Source of the DNA: a bacterium
GTDB taxonomy: Bacteria > Bacteroidota > Ignavibacteria > Kapaibacteriales > UBA7675
Direction: 5' to 3'
Length of the DNA stretch: 64,000 bases
NCBI GenBank assembly: GCA_030430495.1
Contig: JAUIKM010000003.1
Coordinates: forward strand, 62,001-126,000
Shown: in pieces, positions 20,056 through 28,401 of the stretch
How the letters are laid out: every line of letters starts with the position of its first letter
Numbering within the stretch: position 1 is the first letter of the stretch
Program-made: the position numbers and the translations under genes
The notes under the pieces: generated by a model
What the model saw: the letters and a program-made list of their open reading frames with translations, nothing else
What the model was told of the DNA's origin: nothing
The model's database searches: none

Positions 20056-20460
20056 GTGGAAACTGACGTGTTCATTCATCATGTGGAATTTGACAGCCAG
20101 TCGCACTCCGCCGGAGTGCACGGCGCTTCAGTGGTAATCGGCAACAAATACACGGATACGGAGTTGCTGCGGATCGACCTGGACAACCAGATACTCGGTT
20201 TGCATGCCGTCAACGGCTTGCTCTGTATCGGCAAAGCCATTTACCGCAATACGCCCGAACAGATGACGCTGCGGCGGCCGGAGTCAATTGCTGAGATGTT
20301 AACATTTATTCCCACCGAAGACGGCTGGACCCTGCGGGTTCGCGGCGTCGATGTCAATGATAACTGTCTGAACTCTACTCTCACCCTTACCGATCACATT
20401 ATTGAAATCGAACTCGAGACGAGCAAAGTGCTGATAAGATCAATAACAACAAACAGATAA
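20056..20460 (+). CDS. Small conserved-looking protein of unknown function
   Basis: 134 aa from a GTG at 20056; no ATG is available near the N-terminus and the upstream frame carries no coding signal. It is beta-rich, with a central GLLCIGKAIYRNTPEQM segment that mirrors GKLLIGEGVALTAPTQL in the next gene, suggesting the two are distantly related. It ends with alternating beta strands (TLTLTDHIIEIELE). No signal peptide. The next gene starts 57 bp downstream with a good ribosome site, so the pair is probably co-transcribed with the deiminase-like gene. Function unknown. Confidence 0.65.
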   Translation: METDVFIHHVEFDSQSHSAGVHGASVVIGNKYTDTELLRIDLDNQILGLHAVNGLLCIGKAIYRNTPEQMTLRRPESIAEMLTFIPTEDGWTLRVRGVDVNDNCLNSTLTLTDHIIEIELETSKVLIRSITTNR

Positions 20461-20517
20461 ACGCGCCGCAGGGCGCACATTTCGGGAACCCATCAATGTT
20501 TAACACAGGAGCAACAC

Positions 20518-21108
20518 ATGCAGAATTCTCTTACAGATTCGACCTTGCCGTCGCAACAATCCATCGACCTCAAGGTGCAACAGACAAACCTTGTACCAGG
20601 CGTTGACGAGTACGACGTACGTGAAATCAGAGTCTATTTTCTGGAAGATCAAAAGATCATCAAAGTGCGCAAGTGCAATCCCGGTGTGGAATACAACTAC
20701 AACCTGTACGAACGCAACATCGGACTCAGGATTGACAATGGCAAACTGTTAATCGGTGAAGGCGTGGCACTGACAGCGCCGACACAACTCCCGCACAAAC
20801 TCCGGATCTACAAACAGCACGCGCAGAGTTTCTTCTCACATGTTATCGATCCCGACGCCCAGCTCGAAGGGCTGACGGAGATCGCCAGGGAGATTGAATT
20901 TGTCGGTGCGGGCGACGATCGCGACGAATGCGACCTGGGCCTGGTCGGCAAGCCGCGCAACATGTACCGTTTCCGGCTCTCAGCCGCGGCAATTTCTTTG
21001 AGGATCATTGAAGGCTCCAGCGGAGCGGAAATGGTGGTCTCCTATGAAAAGGATCTCCAGGACGGCCTCGACCACCTGCTCACAACGAACATCGTTGCGA
21101 TCAACTAA
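20518..21108 (+). CDS. 196-aa protein of unknown function, paralogue-like partner of the preceding gene
   Basis: 196 aa with an ACAGGAGC ribosome site 6-7 bases before the ATG. The middle reads LRIDNGKLLIGEGVALTAPTQL, comparable to VNGLLCIGKAIYRNTPEQM of the upstream protein, so both may share a beta-barrel core. The C-terminal half carries many charged residues (GAGDDRDECDLG) and a MYRFRLSAAAISLRI beta segment. No signal peptide. It lies 26 bp upstream of the guanidine-modifying enzyme-like gene. It may be a subunit, substrate carrier or regulator of that enzyme; this is inferred from neighbourhood only. Confidence 0.75.
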   Translation: MQNSLTDSTLPSQQSIDLKVQQTNLVPGVDEYDVREIRVYFLEDQKIIKVRKCNPGVEYNYNLYERNIGLRIDNGKLLIGEGVALTAPTQLPHKLRIYKQHAQSFFSHVIDPDAQLEGLTEIAREIEFVGAGDDRDECDLGLVGKPRNMYRFRLSAAAISLRIIEGSSGAEMVVSYEKDLQDGLDHLLTTNIVAIN

Positions 21109-21134
21109 CTCACACCCTGAACAGATAGATTTGC

Positions 21135-22382
21135 ATGCAGACACACACTTCTACATCCTACAGAGCACTGTCTTCCGTGGAAGGACGCATTAAACGGATT
21201 CTCGTGAGTTTTCCGGTGGAAGTGGAAAACTACCGGCAGATCCGCGCGCATTTTCACGGGCTGTGTCACGCCATGCGCAACAGTGATGTTGAGTTTATTG
21301 TCGTGACACATGCGGACGCCAGCGCCCATGGGTATCGACGAAGCGAAAACGAGAACTTCGTGCGCCGCAACCTGGAACGGGTGGCCGAGGAAGTTCAGGC
21401 GAGGCCGCGCGTGCGGGTTGTTCCGATCTTTCTGGAGAATCGGCCAAACCTGCAACTCGGCATCTGGGTGCAGGACTTTTTCTGCGTCCTGCACAACCAG
21501 ACGGACGGCGCGACGGCCCTGCTGGAATCCATCGACATTAACCCCGGGATGTCAAACATCCTCGATACCCACGTGGCGGACGTCGTGGCGGCCGAGTGCG
21601 GCTACATGATAAAACCGGTACGGGAGCGGATTGTCGGCGGCGATATTCTGATCGGCAACGATTTTGCGCTCGTCGGCAACTCGATATTTCGCGGCAGTTT
21701 CGGCGGCCACAATCGCTACGGCATCGACCGGTGGGAAGAAGCGGAAGACTTTCTGCGGCGCAGTCTCGGCGTGTCGCAGATCGTTTGGACGCAGTTCGAT
21801 ACGCCCGACAGAACCCGCAACGGCGCCGGCAATGGTCGCAGCGGGTACTTAAACACTGCGCCGTTCGCAGCCGGCGCTCCCTGCCACGTGGACCGCATCA
21901 TAACGCCCGGCGGTCCGGCATTAAACGACGACGACAGCTATACACTTTTTGTGGCCGAAATTACCGACGAATTCTGCCTGGGAACGTCGCTGCGGGACAA
22001 TGGACGCGTGCGCGCATTTGCGCAGATCCTCGACCGCACGGCTGAACGCCTCGGTAATTACAACCGAATCGGTTTGCACTTCGACGTGGTCCGCCTGCCA
22101 ATGCTTGTTGAAAAACCGACCTTGTTAAGTCCGTATTTTTACTCCTTCAACAACTGCCTTGTTGAAATATACGGACAGCGTCGCCATGCCTATGTACCGC
22201 AGTATCGCCTCACGACGGATACGGAATCCAGCCGGACGGGCGAACGCGTGTTCGCCGCGGTGGAAAGCGCCTTTGCAAGCCGTGGATTCGACGTCGCGTT
22301 TATCGATGGGGACTTTCCCGGAGGACTCGCAAAAAGCGGCTCTCTGCACTGCGCCACCAAGGTTCTGGAACGCTCGAACTGA
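21135..22382 (+). CDS. Guanidine-modifying enzyme superfamily protein (arginine/agmatine deiminase-like)
   Basis: 415 aa. The order of motifs fits the amidinotransferase/deiminase fold: GIWVQDFF (about residue 113, the acidic substrate contact), RIVGGDILIGND (about 164), FGGHNRYG, a late HFDVVRLPM segment supplying the active-site His (about 316), and GSLHCATK with Cys406 ten residues from the end, the expected position of the catalytic cysteine. Members hydrolyse or transfer guanidino groups of arginine, agmatine or peptidyl-arginine. Similarity is at superfamily level, so substrate cannot be stated. No signal peptide, so a secreted peptidylarginine deiminase is less likely. The N-terminal 20 residues are weakly supported and the start could be internal. 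A terminator-like hairpin follows. Confidence 0.75.
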   Translation: MQTHTSTSYRALSSVEGRIKRILVSFPVEVENYRQIRAHFHGLCHAMRNSDVEFIVVTHADASAHGYRRSENENFVRRNLERVAEEVQARPRVRVVPIFLENRPNLQLGIWVQDFFCVLHNQTDGATALLESIDINPGMSNILDTHVADVVAAECGYMIKPVRERIVGGDILIGNDFALVGNSIFRGSFGGHNRYGIDRWEEAEDFLRRSLGVSQIVWTQFDTPDRTRNGAGNGRSGYLNTAPFAAGAPCHVDRIITPGGPALNDDDSYTLFVAEITDEFCLGTSLRDNGRVRAFAQILDRTAERLGNYNRIGLHFDVVRLPMLVEKPTLLSPYFYSFNNCLVEIYGQRRHAYVPQYRLTTDTESSRTGERVFAAVESAFASRGFDVAFIDGDFPGGLAKSGSLHCATKVLERSN

Positions 22383-22440
22383 CGCACCGGCGAGACTGCC
22401 TGCCGGGACAGTGTCATCAGGAGACACACACTGTCAACCG

Positions 22441-22490
22441 CGCTCCACCGGACGGTTTTGGACTGGCCGTCCGGTGCGAGCGTTTATTAA
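22441..22490 (+). terminator. Rho-independent terminator after the deiminase-like gene
   Basis: CGCTCCACCGGACGG (22441-22455) pairs with CCGTCCGGTGCGAGCG (22467-22482) with one bulged base, followed by TTTATT. It lies 58 bp after the stop and 67 bp before the ankyrin gene. Confidence 0.7.
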
Positions 22491-22556
22491 ACAACCGACG
22501 GAAGGCCCGGGGCTGCACACTGACGGCCAACCGTCACTTCGACACCGGTAAACAAC

Positions 22557-23231
22557 ATGAACCTCGACGACTTTCTTCAGGCCGCTTTTCAGGGCGATAT
22601 TAAACGGATCAGGCAAGGCATTGCTTCGGGAATCGATGTTAATACGGTCGCCAACAACGGCATGAGCCTCCTGATGATTTCCATTTGGCATCACGACAAC
22701 CTGCCGATGGTGCAGTACCTGTTGGGCAAGGGCGCAGATATTAACTACCGTCAGCCTTCGACCGGCTGGAATGCGTTGACCTATGCGGCCCTGCACGGGC
22801 ATCCAAAAATCCTGGCTTGTCTATTTGAGCACGGCGCCAAGGTGGGGGCCAACAATGCGGACCGGCACGCCCTGATGTACGCGGTCAAGTATGAGCATAT
22901 GGAATGTGTGCGCGTTTTGCTGCAAAACGGCGCGAATATCAACGTACGCGACAACAAGGGGCGGACGGCGCTGATCCGCGCCACACGGCAGGCCAACTCA
23001 CCATTGTTAAAACTACTGTTAAACTTCTCACCCAATCTTGATGATCGCGACCGCCGCGGGATGACGGCGCTGATGTACGCCATGAGTCAGGGCTGCGTCG
23101 ATATAGCCGCCAGTCTGTACGAGGCCGGCGCGGACGACACGCTCCGCAACAGAGAAGGACGTACGGCAGGTGAAATCGCCGCGGCCAGCGGGCATCCGGC
23201 TCTGGTGGAACTGCTGAGCCGCGACCGCTGA
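22557..23231 (+). CDS. Ankyrin repeat protein
   Basis: 224 aa made almost entirely of ankyrin repeats. At least five repeats are visible with the usual cores: GMSLLMISIWHHDNLPMVQY, GWNALTYAALHGHPKILACL, RHALMYAVKYEHMECVRVLL, GRTALIRATRQANSPLLKLL and GMTALMYAMSQGCVDIAASL, then a capping REGRTAGEIAAASGH. No signal peptide, so it is cytoplasmic unless otherwise exported. Ankyrin domains bind proteins, so it may regulate or protect against the neighbouring deiminase-like enzyme. The hairpin terminator upstream argues it is at least partly a separate transcription unit. Confidence 0.9.
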   Translation: MNLDDFLQAAFQGDIKRIRQGIASGIDVNTVANNGMSLLMISIWHHDNLPMVQYLLGKGADINYRQPSTGWNALTYAALHGHPKILACLFEHGAKVGANNADRHALMYAVKYEHMECVRVLLQNGANINVRDNKGRTALIRATRQANSPLLKLLLNFSPNLDDRDRRGMTALMYAMSQGCVDIAASLYEAGADDTLRNREGRTAGEIAAASGHPALVELLSRDR

Positions 23232-23700
23232 GAGGATCACGTTGTTAACGGTTTATCGTTGCCGGGGGCGTGGCGCTTTGAGCGCTTCGCCTTGCTTCGT
23301 GCGGCTTGCTTGCCTGAGCGCCTTTGCCGCTTTGGCGGCAGGCTTCTTGCTTTTGTTTGTTGTTGGGTGAGGCGTCTGGCACACTCGTTGACGGTCACTT
23401 GTTTGAGTGCTCCTGATTCTGGAAGATAGCCGACAATATAAATTCAATTCCGCCGATGGTAACACAAATTCAAGTGAACGATCTGTCTTCTATGGCCAAA
23501 GGCTGTTTTCTGCCCGCAAGTGTGCTCACCTGAATTGAATTGCCTCCCCTTCAAGCGAACATATTCTTGATAGTTATCCACAAAACTCTAGATTTGCTAT
23601 TTACAGTTGCAGCTCATCATGTAACGTGATGGGCAGGAAAGAGCTGGTAATTCCCAGCCGAAAAAGAATCACTGAACTGACAATGTTAAAGAGGCCAACC
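23232..23700. other. Intergenic region at the boundary of the AT-rich island
   Basis: The first 120 bases are a low-complexity mixture of GCTTGC, GCGCTT and CTTTGCCGC words with several imperfect inverted repeats. A TTGAGCGCTTCGCCT word here recurs at 56992. From about 23400 the composition turns AT-rich and leads into the tcmP promoter at 23567-23596. No RNA gene was recognised. Confidence 0.4.
23567..23596 (+). promoter_or_regulatory. Bacteroidota-type promoter for tcmP
   Basis: TTGATA at 23567-23572 and TAGATTTG at 23589-23596 with a 16-base spacer match the -33 (TTG) and -7 (TAnnTTTG) elements of Bacteroidota. Transcription would begin near 23603, about 100 bases before the tcmP start. 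Confidence 0.6.
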
Positions 23701-24792
23701 ATGCCAAATCGGGATCATCACGAGAAACCATTTGATGACGGCACACTCATCAAACTTGAATTGTTTGAAAAATACATGGAATCCTGGATTCCTGTATGGA
23801 TACACAGACGTGGAATCTTCCAGATTTTTGATTTTTTTGCAGGGCCTGGATATGGAAAAAATGGAGCACCGGGAAGCCCTATCAGGATACTCACAAAGAT
23901 TGGCAACTACGCCGACACTATGATAAAGAACGGAGTAAAGGCGGTAGTCTACTTAAACGAGTTCAAACACTCCAAGCTGACGCGACTAATAGACAATTGC
24001 AGTGAATTCATGAAAAAAAATGTTAAAACTGCCAAGGTTGTTAATGTGGTCTACACAAGTGAGGACAAAGATGCCTTGTTTGATCGGCACCAAGACTCCC
24101 TCCGACAATTTCCTAGCCTAGTTATGTTGGACCAGAATGGTATTGACTACATTTCCCCAGACTACTTGCACAAACTTTCCAGTCTACAAAGAGTCGACAC
24201 ATTAATATTTGTTCCTTCATCATATTTCACCCGTTTTGGAATGACACCTGAATTTGGAAATCGAATAGATATCGATGTGGAAGCATTGAGGGAAGATTCT
24301 CCTTCAAATGTTCACAGAAATCTCATTGATCAATTAAACAACCTGATTCCGGCCAACAGCCGACTCACTTTGTATCCATTTACTATCAAAAAAAGCCCGA
24401 ACATCTATGGAATAGTATTTGCCGCGACTCATCCCTTGGCAGTAGAAAAGTTCTTGGACATCTCATGGAAGTTGAATACTCTGAATGGCGAAGCCAATTT
24501 TGATATCGACAACGAGGTGGGACGACCCGACACAGATCTTTTTGGGTCCCCGCTTTCCAAGCGAAAACTTTTCGAACAACAATTAGAAGAATTTCTGCGC
24601 TCAGAAGAAGAATCAACAAATTTGAAGGTTTATCATTTTTGTCTTAAGTTTGGACACCCGAAGCGGCACGCCAACGAGTTTTTGAGGAAGCTGAAAATAG
24701 ATGGGAAGATAAGCTATACTGGAAGTCAACCGACAGTAAAACTTGTTAAGACTAAGTCTGAGATTAAACAAATCAAGTGGACAGGACCATGA
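23701..24792 (+). CDS. tcmP: Three-Cys-motif partner protein TcmP
   Basis: About 363 aa from the ATG at 23701, which has AAAGAGG six bases upstream; the frame is open to 23626 but the longer start is less likely. The N-terminus MPNRDHHEKPFDDGTLIKLE followed by a segment ending IFDFFAGPGYGKNG is the hallmark of TcmP (recalled as TIGR04474). The DFFAGPG stretch resembles motif I of SAM-dependent methyltransferases. TcmP proteins are encoded beside a three-Cys-motif (DUF5131, phage Gp37/Gp68-like) protein, exactly as here, and the biochemical role is not established to my knowledge. The gene is clearly AT-richer than its neighbours, with different codon choice, which points to horizontal acquisition. 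Its stop overlaps the next start (ATGA). Confidence 0.88.
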   Translation: MPNRDHHEKPFDDGTLIKLELFEKYMESWIPVWIHRRGIFQIFDFFAGPGYGKNGAPGSPIRILTKIGNYADTMIKNGVKAVVYLNEFKHSKLTRLIDNCSEFMKKNVKTAKVVNVVYTSEDKDALFDRHQDSLRQFPSLVMLDQNGIDYISPDYLHKLSSLQRVDTLIFVPSSYFTRFGMTPEFGNRIDIDVEALREDSPSNVHRNLIDQLNNLIPANSRLTLYPFTIKKSPNIYGIVFAATHPLAVEKFLDISWKLNTLNGEANFDIDNEVGRPDTDLFGSPLSKRKLFEQQLEEFLRSEEESTNLKVYHFCLKFGHPKRHANEFLRKLKIDGKISYTGSQPTVKLVKTKSEIKQIKWTGP

Positions 24793-25520
24793 AAAAGACC
24801 AAAATCGAATGGACGGAAGCAACATGGAATCCCTCAACCGGTTGCAACAAAGTCTCGGCCGGTTGTAAAAACTGTTATGCCGAAACAATGGCAATCAGAC
24901 TGCAACACATGAACGCCAGGGGATACGAAAATGGGTTTAAGTTTAACCTCATGCCGGAACGTCTGGAACAACCGCTCCGGATCAAAAAGCCGACAAAATT
25001 TTTTGTCAACTCAATGAGCGACCTGTTTCACGAAAAAATGCCCTTTGACTATCTGGATCAGATATTTGAAGTCATCAGATTGACGCCGCAGCACACCTAC
25101 CAGATTTTAACAAAACGCGAAGATCGACTGACGGAGTACTTCAGTCACAAGACTGCGCCCGACAACGTGTGGCTCGGCGTGACCGTTGAAAATTCCAAAA
25201 CTACCAAAAGAATTGACGTCTTGCGTCGAATCGACGCAAGAATTCGTTTTCTATCCTGCGAGCCACTGTTGGCTAATCTGGGAAAATTGGACCTGACAGA
25301 TATTCACTGGGTCATCGTGGGCGGTGAGAGTGGACGCAAAGCACGCCCAATGCAGCCTCAATGGGCAATCGACATTAAACATCAATGCGAACAACAAGAA
25401 GTATCGTTCTTTTTTAAACAGTGGGGCGCATGGGGCGCAGATGGATTAAAACGCAGTAAAAAGGCAAATGGCCGCACGCTGCTCGGACGGGAGTGGAATC
25501 AGGAGCCGCAAAACGTCTGA
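24789..25520 (+). CDS. Three-Cys-motif protein, DUF5131 / phage Gp37-Gp68 family
   Basis: 243 aa from the ATG at 24789, which overlaps the tcmP stop by four bases (ATGA), so translation is coupled. It begins MKKTKIEWTEATWNPSTGC, and the cysteines of CNKVSAGCKNC form the C-x6-C-x2-C cluster that names the pair and resembles an iron-sulfur or radical-SAM-like binding site. Further family marks are FFVNSMSDLFHE, YQILTKREDRL, VWLGVTVEN, RFLSCEPLL and a VIVGGESG segment. Family members occur in phages and bacterial accessory regions. The reaction is unknown; nucleic-acid or tRNA-linked radical chemistry with the methyltransferase-like partner is speculation. Confidence 0.9.
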   Translation: MKKTKIEWTEATWNPSTGCNKVSAGCKNCYAETMAIRLQHMNARGYENGFKFNLMPERLEQPLRIKKPTKFFVNSMSDLFHEKMPFDYLDQIFEVIRLTPQHTYQILTKREDRLTEYFSHKTAPDNVWLGVTVENSKTTKRIDVLRRIDARIRFLSCEPLLANLGKLDLTDIHWVIVGGESGRKARPMQPQWAIDIKHQCEQQEVSFFFKQWGAWGADGLKRSKKANGRTLLGREWNQEPQNV

Positions 25521-25557
25521 TCGTCCGCAGTTCGACCAACCACGGCATCAGCGTCCT

Positions 25558-26061
25558 TCAACCCTCTCGCTTCGACCGGATCAGAGGATTCAATCTCTCC
25601 TCCAGAAATATCTCAACCGACGCCGCCCGGTGACGAGCCTGCAAGGCTTTCTCCTGGTTTTCAGTCTCCGTGCCCAGTCGTGCGTCGGACGGCCAGATGT
25701 TAAACAGCAAAAGCCGCGCGCCGGCTTCAGGATCAGCCAGATCGGCCATATTAAACTCGGCGCATTTCGTCTGCGCAGCGACGTGCTCCAGCGCGCGTTT
25801 GCGCGTGTTAACCAGCGAGCCCCCCACCTTGATCACGCCGTGACGCGGCGTCCACCAGACGTAACAGCCGGGCTTCCACAACTCCTGTTCCGTGCTGTCT
25901 GTAACGGCTCCCGGGAACGGTCTGTCGACAATCACAAATTTGCTGAGTTCGCCGGTAAACTCGTCAATAAAAACTTTGATGACTTCCGGCACGGAGAGTA
26001 TTTGCCGGCTTCCGTCGTGGTTGCGGTCTGACACATTGTGCTCGCTGTGCGACTGATTCAC
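25558..26061 (-). CDS. Small GIY-YIG-like protein
   Basis: 167 aa, convergent with the DUF5131 gene. The segment GCYVWWTPRHGVIKVGGS is followed by TRKRALEH. This fits the GIY-YIG nuclease core in which a GxYxW strand is followed by an I-x-V-G strand, a catalytic Arg and a His. A late helix ending in EIFLEERLNPLI could carry the metal-binding Glu. The canonical tyrosine of the second YIG is replaced by Lys-Val-Gly, so activity is uncertain. The N-terminal 50 residues resemble nothing I know. Next to tcmP-DUF5131 it may belong to the same accessory island, though its base composition is nearer the chromosome. Confidence 0.7.
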   Translation of the reverse strand: MNQSHSEHNVSDRNHDGSRQILSVPEVIKVFIDEFTGELSKFVIVDRPFPGAVTDSTEQELWKPGCYVWWTPRHGVIKVGGSLVNTRKRALEHVAAQTKCAEFNMADLADPEAGARLLLFNIWPSDARLGTETENQEKALQARHRAASVEIFLEERLNPLIRSKREG

Positions 26062-26112
26062 GTTGCCCCTCTTAATATTTGTATAAATCGCTTCGGCGTT
26101 GACAACAAGGCG

Positions 26113-28140
26113 CTATTTTTCCAGGACTTTAAACTCGACGCGGCGGTTGCGACGACGTCCTTCCTCGGTTGAATTCGGCGCGATCGGCGCGCGTTCGCCG
26201 AGACCTGACGAAAAGAGACGGCCGGCGGCAATGCCCTGCGTAATCAGGAACTGTCGTACCGCTTTGGCGCGCGACTCGCTCAGTCCCTGGTTGTTTTCCG
26301 GCGTGCCGACGTTGTCGGTGTGCCCGGTGATCTGCACCGTCATTTGGGGATTGGAAATCATCAACTGCACCAGCTGCCGCAGTTCAACAAAAGACTCCTT
26401 TTGCAGGCCAAATTCGCCGGTGTCAAAGTAGAGGTTGTTAATCACAATGGTGGCGCCTGACTCGATGGGAACCAGGAACAGGTCCCGTTCAACTTCTTCG
26501 TATTGCGTGAGTCCGCGCAGATCCAGGTTCTCGGAGACAGGCAAAAAACCCTCTTTTGAAGCCGAAAATCCATAGAGGTCGCCCGAAGGCAGGATGATGC
26601 TGTAGCTGCCGTCGGCGGCAGCGGAGTTGGCCTCGCCGATGCGTTTGCCGGCCGTGAGCGAAGTATAGGAAATCGACGTCGCCAGCGGCAGCGAGTCGCG
26701 TGCGTTCAATACCTGGCCGCTCACCAGGACCACGGGCGTTGGACGCAGCGCTTCCGGCAGGCGCGCCCGATAAATATCGTTGCCGCCGAGGCCGCTCTTG
26801 CGGTTTGAGACGAAGTACACGTATTCGCCGCTGGCCGGCAGCGTGTAGTAGTTGTCCCATCCGCGCGTGTTTAACTGCGGGCCGAGATTGCGCGGCTCGG
26901 TCCATTCGGTCCACGAATCACCGATCCGCCGCGACACAAACATATCGGCCGAGCCGTAGCCGGGACGTCCGCTCGTAGCGAAATATAGCGTGCGGTCGTC
27001 CGAAGCCAGGAATGGTCCGCTCTCGTGTTCGGCACTGTTAACATTTGGTCCGAGCGATTCAGGCACCGACCACTTGCCGTCTTCCTGTTTAAACGTCACG
27101 AACAGATCTTTGCCGCCGATGCTCTCTTCGCGCTGGACCGACATGATAATTGCCTGGCCGCTGTTGGACAGGCTGAATTCGGCAAAGCGACTCTGATTGT
27201 AGAAGTTGCGAATCTTTAAACCATCAGGCCACAACCAGCCGCTGGTGTCGCGCCGCGCAATCGAAACGCCGTTGGTAATCGTGCCGTTGGGGCGATACTT
27301 GTTAATAATCAGAATCGACTGACCGTCCGGCGTAATTGAGGTCAACGCCGAGTTGCCGTTGTGGTTCAGCGGCGGCCCGATGTTTTTTGCCTCGCCGATC
27401 ACCTCGCCGTTCCGCATCTCCGCATACCAGATGTTCTGTGCGGTTTGAACCGTATTGCCGGGATGATTCTGGCGGACAAAATACAGCATCGAGCCGTCGG
27501 GTGAAATAACTGGTGAAATCTCTTCCGCCGGTGAGTTAATCAGCGGTCCGAGATTCTGCGGTTCTTCAATCAACTCCAGATTGTCGGCCAGCAAAACTTC
27601 AACGGAATACGGATCGGTATTGTCGGCAATGCCGACCGCGTCGATCTGGTTGTAGCCCGGCGCCTCCGAGATATTCAGCTCCAGTCGCAGCGACTTCACA
27701 AGATAGGCGGTCCGCTCAATCGGCACTTGCAACACTCGCCCCGTTTCGGCCGCTGCAAATTTTGAATTCTCGTACACCGTATGCGATGCGCCGTCGCTGT
27801 CAACGAGGATGATCCGGCTGACCGCGCCGGGGTTAAAGTTCTCGTGAACGAGAATCTGCTGCACCCGCTGCGGCCGGGCAAAACCCAGAACGAGGAATTC
27901 ACTGCCGCTGCGGTTTGCCTTGCGCGGCGACCATGCACAGGGCGTGTCGCCGTAATCGGACAGCACGCTCGGGCGGCCCAGCGCCCGGGCGGCGGCGTAC
28001 TGACCCGGCACGCCGTTGGACGCGCGCTCGCTCGAAACTTCCAGCACCTCGCTCGCCCACTGAATACCGTCTTCAGACGCAACAACAGACAACGGCAAGA
28101 CTAACAGGAGAATCAGAATAAGAGCGGCGAACCTCTGCAT
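26113..28140 (-). CDS. Outer-membrane-associated PD40 beta-propeller / OmpA-domain protein
   Basis: About 675 aa from the ATG at 28140; the signal peptide MQRFAALILILLLVLPLSVV fixes this start. After an unidentified N-terminal domain (about 20-190) come several TolB/WD40-like PD40 repeats (EISPVISPDGSMLYFV, LTSITPDGQSILII, SGPFLASDDRTLYFAT, ASGEYVYFVSNR). Next is a carboxypeptidase-regulatory-like beta domain (about 475-555). An OmpA C-terminal domain follows (about 560-675) with ITGHTDNVG and LSESRAKAVRQFL, which binds peptidoglycan. This architecture is common in Bacteroidota envelopes. It is transcribed alongside, but separated by 260 bp from, the VWA-OmpA gene upstream. Confidence 0.9.
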   Translation of the reverse strand: MQRFAALILILLLVLPLSVVASEDGIQWASEVLEVSSERASNGVPGQYAAARALGRPSVLSDYGDTPCAWSPRKANRSGSEFLVLGFARPQRVQQILVHENFNPGAVSRIILVDSDGASHTVYENSKFAAAETGRVLQVPIERTAYLVKSLRLELNISEAPGYNQIDAVGIADNTDPYSVEVLLADNLELIEEPQNLGPLINSPAEEISPVISPDGSMLYFVRQNHPGNTVQTAQNIWYAEMRNGEVIGEAKNIGPPLNHNGNSALTSITPDGQSILIINKYRPNGTITNGVSIARRDTSGWLWPDGLKIRNFYNQSRFAEFSLSNSGQAIIMSVQREESIGGKDLFVTFKQEDGKWSVPESLGPNVNSAEHESGPFLASDDRTLYFATSGRPGYGSADMFVSRRIGDSWTEWTEPRNLGPQLNTRGWDNYYTLPASGEYVYFVSNRKSGLGGNDIYRARLPEALRPTPVVLVSGQVLNARDSLPLATSISYTSLTAGKRIGEANSAAADGSYSIILPSGDLYGFSASKEGFLPVSENLDLRGLTQYEEVERDLFLVPIESGATIVINNLYFDTGEFGLQKESFVELRQLVQLMISNPQMTVQITGHTDNVGTPENNQGLSESRAKAVRQFLITQGIAAGRLFSSGLGERAPIAPNSTEEGRRRNRRVEFKVLEK

Positions 28141-28259
28141 GGCAAGTCCCGTGGGAAATTGCAAAAAACTTGAATGTACGCTGATTTGCGCGGACAGACA
28201 GAACCGGCAAACAAGGCAGTCGGTCGCTATCGCGGCGGCCTCGTGACGAAAATTCATCA

Positions 28260-28287
28260 GAGCTGTGAGCCCCAAGACTCACAGCTC
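28260..28287. repeat. Palindromic hairpin, GAGCT-TGAGCCC family (copy 1)
   Basis: GAGCTGTGAG (28260-28269) and CTCACAGCTC (28278-28287) form a perfect 10-bp stem with an 8-base loop, between two minus-strand genes. The T-tract on the minus side is poor (TGATGAATTTT), so it is a possible weak terminator for the VWA-OmpA gene. Confidence 0.6.
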
Positions 28288-28401
28288 AAAAATCTCGCGT
28301 GCCAAAAAATTTTTGTTCCGGATTCTCAACCAAACGGCCTGTCTCATCCTGCAAGCGTTCAGCACGCCCGCGCACAATGCATTCGGCCGAAATATTCCGA
28401 T

